Shown: positions 28,749 through 36,634 of the stretch, piece after piece
Layout: each line of letters opens with the position of its first letter
Numbering within the stretch: position 1 is the stretch's first letter
Notes under the pieces: generated by a model
Seen by the model: only the letters and a program-made list of their open reading frames with translations
Told to the model about the DNA's origin: nothing
Database searches by the model: none
Made by a program: the position numbers and the translations under genes
From: Ophioceras dolichostomum
Lineage: Eukaryota > Ascomycota > Sordariomycetes > Magnaporthales > Ophioceraceae
Direction: 5' to 3'
Assembly: GCA_003049485.1 (NCBI GenBank)
Contig: PYST01000369.1
Coordinates: 1-36,634 of the forward strand
Length of the DNA stretch: 36,634 bases

Positions 28749-30658
28749 ATGCCTTGGCGATTTGTTGTGCGCGGACCCCATACCATCAACGGAGAACCTA
28801 TCCTACCACGCTAGGAGCCAATACATCCACCAGACTACGTGCAGGACAACGTAAGCATCGATGCCGACCAGGGCAACGATGCGAATCAGGGCAACGACGC
28901 CGGTAATGCCGATGATGCCACCAATATCCCCAATAATGCCAACGAGAACACCGAGGCCAACGAGGAGACGAGTATCGAGACCGTCGAGGACCCCGCGGCC
29001 AACGAAAATATAAACATCGAGAACGTCGAGAACGCCGAGACCAACGAGGATATCAAGGTCACCGAGGATGACCGCCAGCTGGCTACTGATCATGATAGAG
29101 TCGCCAGCAACCACGAAATGGACATTACTGACGAGCCGAAAAAGAAAGAAATCAAGAGCATCCAGACCATGCTTCCAAGGGAGCTTCGGATGGCGATTTT
29201 CAAGCATGTCTTCGAGTCGATGCGGTTTCGATTCGGCTACATGCCACCCTCGGAGATTCTCCACCACGAAGGATTCAAGGGAGTCTACATGATGCCTACT
29301 CGTACTGACCAGCTCGCACTCCTTCGGGTGTGCCGCCTTTTCTACGATGACATCGGCACTACCTGGCGGAGTCAGGTTGTGTGGTTCATCGAGGATCGTA
29401 AGAATACCTCGACTCCTCATCTCATGGCTCTTAGCTACCTAGAACAACAGGATCCTTCCCACGATTTCGGTGTGGCAACGGAGCTGACCGAACAATGCCA
29501 ACACGTGCAGAGAAAACCCTCGTCGGGTTCATGAGGACGCATCCCTCCGTGCGTCGCGACATTCGCTGGCTCATCGTCCGCGAGCACCTGGGAGGAGGTC
29601 TCGAAAAACCCGGTCACCCTTGGACGCGCGACGGGGAGTATGCCCCCAAAAATTGCATGACCCTTGCGGACGTGTTCAATCTTTTCGGCGGCCTCAAACT
29701 CGACGAGTTGACCGTGCTGGCGTCCGGCGACCCATGGCAAGACTACCGCACTCTCGATGCCTTCGTGGAGCGCGGCTGCGGCTGGAAGCGTTTGAAATAC
29801 GTGATGCGCAACTCGCTCTCCCTCAAGTCGGTCAGTGTCAACCCCGCGTGGTCTCCCACGTGTGACGTTCAGACCGTGATTCGTCAGCCCCAGCCAGAGT
29901 TCTGGAACTCCGTGTGTCGTCAGAGAGACGGCGAGCGTTATGACGCGGGAGTTGAGCTTTACCGCGCAGAGGCGGGTCGTAAGAGTTACGGAGACCCCTC
30001 GGATTAGGAGACGTCTGCAGGAGAAGAGCTTGACAAGGAGGAGCCCGGCGAGAATGGGGTCCCCATGCCAGATATTCCAGATGGGGACGTTTTCGACCCG
30101 AAAAAAGCCCGGAACCCTGCTATCCGGGTCCTTGATCCAACCTGCAGGAAGCCCTGGGACCAAGCGCTCCCTCCGAGCTTGAGTCTGGAGGACTTTCCGG
30201 AAGCGGAAACTGATGATGAGGAACTCGAACTTGGCCCGAAACTCAGAATGCTCGGCGGCTATCTGGACCGAGAGCTCCTCGTCGTGGTTGACCGGGGTCG
30301 GATCCGGAACATCGCGGTGGGCACTGTGATCCATGGCCCGGGCCAGGGCCAGGGCGAAGGCGGGACGGGGCAGGATTCGCCGCAAGCTTCGTCGCAGGAT
30401 TTGGAGGACCTGCTTCCGCTGACAACGAAGAAGACACACACGGCATCCGAGCAGAGGAAACTCATGAGAGCATATGAGAGAGACTTCACATTCACGCACC
30501 CCAGCAACTCACCGGATCCCCCGCAGCCTGAGGGCGGTGATCCACAACCTGAGTTCGACGATGTGATGTACCAGGTTGTGCATGACTCTCACCGAGCTGA
30601 CCTCGGTGATGACCCTGAGAATGTCGGAGGCTGGGGCGTGGTCCCCTATACGCTCTGA
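28749..30658 (+). CDS. Asn/Asp/Glu-rich F-box-like hypothetical protein; structure uncertain, possibly a pseudogene
   Basis: One intron is well supported: 29398-29510 (GTAAGA, GCTGAC branch, GCAG). It joins VVWFIED to QKTLVGFMRTHPSVRRDI in phase. The frame also contains TAG at 28812-28814 and at 30005-30007, with coding-like sequence on both sides of each. Phase-neutral short introns could remove both: 28767-28814 (48 nt, GTGCGC...CTAG) and 29979-30020 (42 nt, GTAAGA...GCAG). That would give 568 aa, but both are shorter than the other introns here. Otherwise the only intact reading is ATG 29118 to TAG 30007, 258 aa. The N-terminus is an imperfect repeat rich in N, D and E (28815-29110). Then comes an F-box-like start (TMLPRELRMAIFKHVF) and LALLRVCRLFYDD, common in fungal F-box-type hypothetical proteins. 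The C-terminal part is acidic and Pro-rich. The function is unknown. It may be a rapidly evolving lineage-specific gene or a decaying one. Confidence 0.45.
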
Positions 30659-32043
30659 CCGGGGGAGGAGCGGGCTTATTAACGACGACCCTTGCTTTCT
30701 ACAAGCAGCATCCAAGAGAAAAAAAAGGAAGGTAGCTGTCGTCAAAGAGCCGGACATTGGGTCAGAGCAGCAGCAGCCTCAAAGGAGGTCGCAAGGAGCT
30801 GAAATAAGTTGAATTAAATGAGGATAGCGATGGAACGCAGCGAGGACGGCAACTCACCCGCCCATTCCCGTCCTTAACCATAGCAGCGTAGCCTGTATTG
30901 CTAGTGAAGCAATGATATACGGCAGAATAGCGGTTCAGCGGGACATGGTCGGTCATCGATACCGAGGGATTGCTTGTTCTGCGCTCTGCAGTTGGGCATG
31001 TAGAACGCCTTGGTAGAGACTGTATATATAGTTAGACCCAGAGGTATCTAGATAGTTCAGCATATCATAGACCGTAAGACGATGAATACACAGCGAAGCA
31101 TCAACCGCCAGTTACTTACCGTCTCCGTGGATGGAGGGATGGGTTAAAAGACTGATTGGACAACCAATATCACAACAATAGAGCAACACTTGAGAGATAG
31201 ATGCGCTTGAGAAGTTCAACAGGGGAGGTCACGTGTTATCACTTGGCCGTCCCGGCTTCGGAGCTCTAGTGAGTGAATCCCAAAGAATCGCCGATTATCC
31301 GAGAACATCACGTGGTCGCGAAAAATCAGCTGTCTCCTGGGTGGCGCCGCCGACAACCTCCGGGGATTGGTTTTATGGGCCAGAAGCGGATTGAAGGCGC
31401 CAAACATCCTCAACCCCGGACGAGTTTTCAACACCATCGCGGACGGTCATTGCCCTTGCCCCCCCTCGCTCGACGATGCAACGATGAAAGGGACGAGGCT
31501 GGAGATCAAAGTCATCCGCAAGGCGCTTCTGGGACGCTGTTGTTGAGCTCAAGGCTCCCTTCGACTGTCGTCACCCACGATCCACCCTCGCCCGGGCTGG
31601 CTGGAAGCGACTCGATCCGTCACTACCGGTCATCGAACGAGCCCCCGAGGAGCCCCTCGCCGTCCGACAAACACTAACGCTCCTTTCTACCTTTTCTTTT
31701 CTTCAGTTTTTCCTTTGTCGATTTCTTTTCCTGTTTTGTTTGGGCATCTTTAGACGGCGTTCCCTGTGTCTGGGCTTCCTGTATGTTTGCGCGTCCCCCG
31801 CTTCTCCGATCCCTCGATTCGCATGTGCATGCATTCCCCTTTGCGATCTGCCTCTGCCCTGATACGTAGCCACCTTAGTCAAGACTGACCGGCCGCCGTC
31901 GTCGTTTCTGACTAGAGCATAGCATCTGCACCCGCGGAGTTTCGGTCGGCGATCGCTTGTCGTGGGCATCTTTGAGCTTGGCCTGACAGGTTTCGCCACA
32001 GTCGGACGTCACCTCCCAAGGACGTCAGAATCCCCTCAACGCA
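30659..32043. other. Intergenic: 3' flank of the F-box-like gene and promoter/leader of YME1
   Basis: No supported gene; frames at 31216-31437, 31273-31677 and 31703-31999 are unrecognised. The T/C-rich stretch 31680-31745 and the following sequence look like the YME1 promoter and leader. A CACGTG E-box-like motif is at 31230-31235. Confidence 0.5.
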
Positions 32044-34665
32044 ATGGCATCTGTCGCGCCGAGCCCGCCGATTCGAGCGGCGATCGGCATTGTCACAAGG
32101 CAGTCGCTGGCCGCCGTCAACCCGGTCATGTCGTCGTTACTTTTCGCGCACGCCTCCAAGTCGTGCCCACGGTGGATCGGCACAACCGGTTGCCCGAGGA
32201 GTTATTCCACCTTGCGGAACTCTCCTGGTGCGCCCCAGCTGCTGCCGACTTTCGTCTCTACTCTGCGTCAATCTCCACTCTCTCGACCACGGCTGGGCGC
32301 ATACGCCTCATTCCAGCCTGTGTCCGCACCGTCCGCGCCCAGGCTACTACAGCTCGCGTCACAGACGAGGTCCTTCAGCAACACGTTCGGCAACTCCTTT
32401 GGCAATGGGATATCTAGGAGCCTGCTTGCCAACCGCGAGGAAGCAGCGAACAGGAATCCAGGCAGCGCGACGGCCCAGAACGCATTTTACCAGGCGCTGC
32501 TCAAGGCGAACATGCCCGCCATCGTGGTCGAACGCTTCACCTCCGGCAGGTTCGCCAGGAACGAGGCAACTGAAGAGGCCTATCACCGTGCGCTTGGTAT
32601 GATGTCAGCATCGGCCGCCGGTGCCCCAGGTGTCGTGGGCGGTGCTGCCATCGCCGGTCAGGTCGCAGCCGCCCCGCAGATTGTCACCGGCGGCCACTCG
32701 CCGGCGCAGCTGCAGGCTATCGGCCAGGCTGTGGCAGCCCACAGCCAAGGCGGCAGCATCGCAACGGCGAAGGAGGGCAAGGACGGCCCCATCCACGTTG
32801 TCGTCAACGAATCTATCTCCGCGATCGTATTCCGTTGGTTCCGGTTTATCCTCTGGTTCATGCTGTTCTGCTACATCAGCTTGGTGGTGCTGTCGATCGT
32901 TCTCGACTTCGTGACGGACTACAAGAAGAAAGGCGGTAAAATCGGCATCGAGCCAAAGGCCGCCGAGAAGCAGACGACTCGGTTCAGCGACGTGCACGGC
33001 TGCGACGAGGCCAAGGAGGAGCTACAGGAGCTAGTCGAGTTTCTCCGTAACCCGGAGAAGTTCTCAACGCTCGGCGGGAAGCTACCCAAGGGCGTACTGC
33101 TCTACGGACCCCCTGGCACCGGCAAGACTCTCCTGGCCCGCGCCGTCGCTGGCGAGGCAGGAGTGCCCTTCCACTACATGTCTGGCAGCGAGTTCGACGA
33201 GGTTTATGTCGGCGTTGGCGCACGCCGTGTGCGCGACCTGTTCGCATCAGCCAAGGCGCATGCTCCCGCCATAGTCTTCATCGACGAACTGGACGCGGTT
33301 GGCGGCAAGCGCAACTCTCGCGACGCGGCCTACGTTAAGCAGACTCTGAACCAGCTCTTGACCGAGCTGGACGGGTTCAATCAGGACAGCGGTGTTATCG
33401 TCATCGGCGCCACCAACTTCCCGGATCTGCTGGATAAGGCGCTGACTCGGCCCGGTCGCTTCGACCGTCACGTTGTCGTGTCGCTACCCGACGTGCGCGG
33501 CCGCATCGCCATCCTCAAGCACCACGCCAAGAAGGTGAAGACGGCGCCGGATGTCAACCTCGAGGCTGTTGCCATGACCACCTCGGGCCTATCGGGCGCC
33601 GAGCTGGAGAACATCGTCAACCAGGCGGCGATCCACGCGAGCAAGCGCAAGGCTCCTGCCGTCTCGACCAGTGACCTCGACTGGGCCAAGGACAAGGTCA
33701 TCATGGGCGCCGAGCGCAAGAGCATGGTCATTGGCCCAAAGGAGAAGGAGATGACGGCTTACCACGAGGCCGGCCACGCCCTCGTTGCGCTGTTCGCCCA
33801 GACGAAGCCCAAGACGCTGTACAAGGTGACGATCCTGCCGCGTGGTCCTACGCTGGGCCACACTGCCTTTCTACCAGAGATGGACAAGTACTCGTACACG
33901 GTCAAGGACTACCTGTCGAATATCGAGACGGCTTTGGGAGGCAAGATTGCTGAAGAGCTCGCGTACGGAAGTGACATGGTCACCAGCGGCGTCGTATCGG
34001 TGAGCCACTGTTGCCCCATTCGCATCATTTTTGCTTTACCAGGGCTAGCTGCGTGCCTGCGTACCTACACTACCTTCCCTTTCATCTAAGCTATCGAACT
34101 GTCAAGCTTACACGAATCTTGAACCCACCCATAGGATCTCGACAGCGCCACGTCTATAGCTTACATGATGGTAGCGCGCTTCGGCATGTCTGAAAAGCTC
34201 GGGCCGATGGACTACCACCGTAATTACCAGACTCTCAGCAACACGACCAAGGCGATGATCGAGGCCGAGGTCCAGAAGACGTTGCTCGACGCGCACGAGC
34301 GCGGCAAGCAGCTGCTGACGGCCAGGCGCAAGGAGCTCGACCTGTTGGCCAAGGCGCTGGTCGAGTACGAGACGCTCGACATCAAGGAGGTCGAGGCTGT
34401 CATCAGGGGTGAGTCGCTGCCCGGGAGGACAAAGGTCCCCGTCGGACAGCCCATGCTCGTGCCCAACCCGGCGGCGGCGGCAACCGGCAACGGCGGCGGT
34501 AAGCCGTTGGACGGCGTCTCTCCGTTCCCGGGCGGCGGCTCTCCGGGGCCCCCTGGCGGCGGCGCGCCTGAGCCGGATGAGGGTGGCGAGCGTGCGCGGC
34601 CGCCGCCGCCGGCGACTTCTCCGCCTCCTGCGACGAGGGATGAGGGGGCTGCTGCGCAGAGTTGA
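32044..34665 (+). CDS. YME1: Mitochondrial i-AAA protease (ATP-dependent zinc metalloprotease)
   Basis: Exon 1 is 32044-33999 and exon 2 is 34135-34665, giving 828 aa. The 135-nt intron (GTGAGC...ATAG) is phase 0. An Arg/Ser-rich N-terminus looks like a mitochondrial presequence. A transmembrane helix lies at about 266-288 (FRFILWFMLFCYISLVV). The AAA domain has Walker A GPPGTGKT (355-362), Walker B IVFIDELDA, and RPGRFDR of the second region of homology. The M41 peptidase site is HEAGH (574-578), with the third zinc ligand predicted as Asp653 in DLDSATSIAYMMV, the first codon of exon 2. One membrane segment and FSDVHGCDEAKEEL match Yme1 (i-AAA) rather than m-AAA subunits, so the catalytic part faces the intermembrane space, where it degrades unassembled inner-membrane proteins and lipid-transfer proteins. 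The Gly/Pro-rich tail (about 770-828) is not conserved in yeast. Without splicing the product would end 29 codons later and lose the zinc ligand. Confidence 0.95.
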
Positions 34666-34797
34666 GTTGTTGGGACTGAGAGTAGGACTGGGTTGAGTGG
34701 TGGAGTGTGGGAGTGTGTTTGATATATCTAGCCCGAACCCGAACGAATGGGAATGCAAAAAGATTTCTTATGTGCTGGTTTTATTTCTGTTGAGGTC

Positions 34798-34840
34798 CAT
34801 CATCATCATCATCATTATCATCATCGTCGTCGTCGTCGTC
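34798..34840. repeat. (CAT)n then (CGT)n trinucleotide microsatellite
   Basis: An imperfect CAT/ATC run followed by five CGT units, about 130 bp after the YME1 stop codon and so possibly in its 3' UTR. Confidence 0.9.
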
Positions 34841-34873
34841 TTGGTCTCGGAGCGGAGTATCGCGGTATGGCGA

Positions 34874-34891
34874 CATCATCTTCATCATCAC

Positions 34892-34926
<35 letters not shown>

Positions 34927-34932
34927 CCACCA
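34874..34932. repeat. Second imperfect (CAT)n microsatellite
   Basis: About 59 bases of ATC/CAT units with CTT and ACC interruptions, 34 bp after the first trinucleotide array. It generates a meaningless poly-His or poly-Ser frame. Confidence 0.9.
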
Positions 34933-35214
34933 CTGCCGCCGCCTCCTCACTCCCTCCGAGTAGTTGGTCTTTGTGATTCGGGCATCACGGTAAAATGGGA
35001 ATCATGGGGGACCTCACGGGCGGTACGGACTACGAACCCGAGAATAAGGCAGCGCTTTTGTAGGTATTATTTATGGCTGGTGAGAAAAGGCAGACAGGCA
35101 GGCAGGCACAAGGAGGCGCGAAGCATTTCAACACAAGATCAAACAAGAAACAAACGAGCGAGATAAGACGAGGGGAGGAGCGCTTCTTTGTGTTTATTGT
35201 TTTATTATCACAAA

Positions 35215-35250
35215 CCTAACCTCACCTAACCTAACAACCTAGGTAGTTAA
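35215..35250. repeat. Degenerate CCTAAC repeats next to an ACCTAGGT palindrome
   Basis: Three CCTAAC copies, one after a CTCA interruption, then AACCTAGGTAGTTAAC. It resembles a telomere-like motif but the unit (CCTAAC) and the interruptions do not match a CCCTAA array. Confidence 0.6.
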
Positions 35251-35943
35251 CAGTTCCAGCGAGAGTCTACTTCAACTCAAACCCTTTTCTCCTTTTCTTT
35301 GAATACCAACAGGCTCCCCCGTGTGCCTCCCTTTCGTTCGTTATACTTTGCTTGGCTACCCTCGCACGTGCTCACTCACTGCAGCAGTTTATGGAGACTC
35401 GAGTTGGGGCCACTCTTCTCGGTATTAAGAGATACGGGCGACATGGTTTCTTCGTAGCCGAGTTGCTTCCCTCCCCCGTTGTCTGAGTCTGCCGGGAAGA
35501 TCGGATGTGCAGAGTAAAGCCCGTCGCTGAGCTTTGTGGTTATGGCAGTCTCTCCGCCTTGCCCCTGCGGTCTCTCTGCCTGTCTGTCTATCTGCCTGCC
35601 TGTCTACCTGGATGTCTGCCTTCTTACTGGGTAGGTTGGTACCCAGCTAGTTGCCTGGACCTCTGCTATCCACAGGTCTATCCACAGGTCTTTCCACCCG
35701 TGATGGAGCGCTCAGTGACGACCCGTTCAGCAGAGGGACCGTTCACTCTCGGTCAAGGACCTCTAACCCGTTGTGTTTCCTCAACAGGCCAGTCTGTGCC
35801 CCTTCTCCCTCTCCCTCGTGTTCGCTGATTTTTTCAGGGCCTCCAGCGCTCCGCTCCGTTGGGTGCGTTGCCCCTGTCCTTTCCCCTGATTTCTTATTCT
35901 TCAGAGAATCTCCTAATCTGCTGAGCGTCTGAAGAAAGATGAG

Positions 35944-35963
35944 TGTACAGTACGTACTGTACA
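35944..35963. repeat. Perfect 20-bp palindrome
   Basis: The left arm TGTACAGTAC is followed directly by its reverse complement GTACTGTACA. A smaller palindrome, GTACCGGTAC, lies 30 bp further on (35994-36003). Its function is unknown; it could be a binding site or a cruciform-prone sequence. Confidence 0.85.
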
Positions 35964-36215
35964 TCGCAGTCTACATCGCCCGAAGTCACAGATGTACCGG
36001 TACGAATAGACAAGTACATGTTGTGCTTTGCTCTCGTCCACAACTAATGCTGGGGGGCGTGTGATAATTCCTCCTGCTGCTCCTTCCTGTTCCTTCCGGC
36101 CTGTGCTTGCTTGCTTGCTTTCCTTGCTCTCGTCTCCTTTCTTTCCCCCTTCTTCATCACATTCTAGTCTCTTCTGTTCGTTTTTTTGTGACGAAAAGTA
36201 AAAAGAAAGGAACGG

Positions 36216-36262
36216 AGAAAGCACTTTTTTTATGATATCTGATATCATTCCAGTTGCTTTCT
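36216..36262. repeat. Nested inverted repeat
   Basis: The inner arms ATGATATC and GATATCAT (36232-36239, 36241-36248) are separated by one base. The outer arms AGAAAGCA and TGCTTTCT (36216-36223, 36255-36262) also pair. Transcribed RNA could fold into an interrupted hairpin. Confidence 0.75.
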
Positions 36263-36634
36263 GTTTTAGCTCTCTCTCCTTCACCCCTCCAGACCCGATC
36301 TATCCCGTCCGTCACGTTCCTCCCTTCCACTCCTCCTGCAGAAGCAAACAAGCTAGGAAAGAACCCGGTCCTATATCAGAATACCAGAGGAGCTGAGCCT
36401 ATTGATCTTGCCGGCAGGGGTTCGACATGCACAGCTCACTCGATGACAGGGGGCAAGGAGGCAAGCACGGCAAGCTATTGGGCACGGGGCAACTCGGCGA
36501 CCTCTCCCGGTCCTTGTTGGGCAGCAGCTGGAATGAGTTGACCGTGCGAGTGAGGCTCGTGAAAAATGCATGCGCGGGGCCCTTCCCGCCACCGCGTCGC
36601 GCACCCATACCCTCCCTTCCCTACCCCCCATGCC

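Larger units (their letters stand above)
34666..36634. other. Intergenic region to the window edge
   Basis: About 2 kb with no recognisable gene. It contains CAT/ATC microsatellites, a CCTAAC-rich stretch, several perfect palindromes, and long T/C-rich tracts (35280-35340, 35570-35620, 36060-36180, 36255-36340). The pyrimidine-rich plus strand would suit the promoter and leader of a plus-strand gene lying beyond the right edge. Open frames encoding poly-His or poly-Ser here come from the microsatellites. Confidence 0.5.

Noticed and set aside
34697..35166. Histidine-rich or serine-rich short proteins downstream of YME1
   Set aside because: They are translations of CAT/ATC microsatellites with no conserved sequence around them.
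35211..35250. Interstitial telomere repeat
   Set aside because: The unit is CCTAAC with interruptions, not a run of CCCTAA, and only a few copies are present.
1..36634. tRNA, rRNA or CRISPR features
   Set aside because: I looked for tRNA B-box-like GGTTCGAATCC patterns and for spaced direct repeats and saw none; a tRNAscan-SE run would be needed to exclude a tRNA formally.

Overview
This is nuclear DNA from a filamentous ascomycete, most likely a Sordariomycete. The genes are GC-rich, and those with introns have short GT-AG introns (about 70 to 145 nt), often with a CTAAC or CTGAC branch site before the acceptor. The intergenic spaces hold pyrimidine tracts, microsatellites and the TACCTAGGTA/TAGGTACCTA palindromes common in such genomes. 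No rRNA, tRNA, CRISPR array or intact transposon is visible. A 7-base run of N inside a poly-C tract (22794-22800) is an assembly gap.

Left half (1-19 kb): mostly conserved housekeeping genes. In order they are a Siw14-type inositol-pyrophosphate/atypical tyrosine phosphatase with a C-terminal membrane segment (-), a small AIM19-like mitochondrial membrane protein with one intron (-), an ER-anchored J-protein of the HLJ1/DNAJB12 type (+), a large MINDY-family deubiquitinase ending in a CaaX box (+), a three-exon steroid 5-alpha-reductase family enzyme (+), and an aquaporin with a long disordered N-terminus (-).

Right half (19-36.6 kb): this part is more accessory. It holds an 1100-residue F-box/ankyrin-repeat protein (+), the assembly gap, a decayed cupredoxin gene with two in-frame TAG codons (-), and then the most notable feature: a divergent pair encoding a bacterial-type alpha-acetolactate decarboxylase (24432-25169, -) and a bacterial catabolic (AlsS/BudB-type) acetolactate synthase (26006-28015, +). 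The two enzymes would convert pyruvate to acetolactate and then acetoin, apparently in the cytosol, from a shared 836-bp intergenic region. A rapidly evolving Asn/Asp/Glu-rich F-box-like gene with two in-frame TAG codons and the i-AAA protease YME1 (+) follow. The last 2 kb hold microsatellites and perfect palindromes but no recognisable gene.

The acetolactate synthase/decarboxylase pair is the best candidate for an under-described system: a compact acetoin pathway that looks bacterial in origin, with the synthase carrying two fungal introns.
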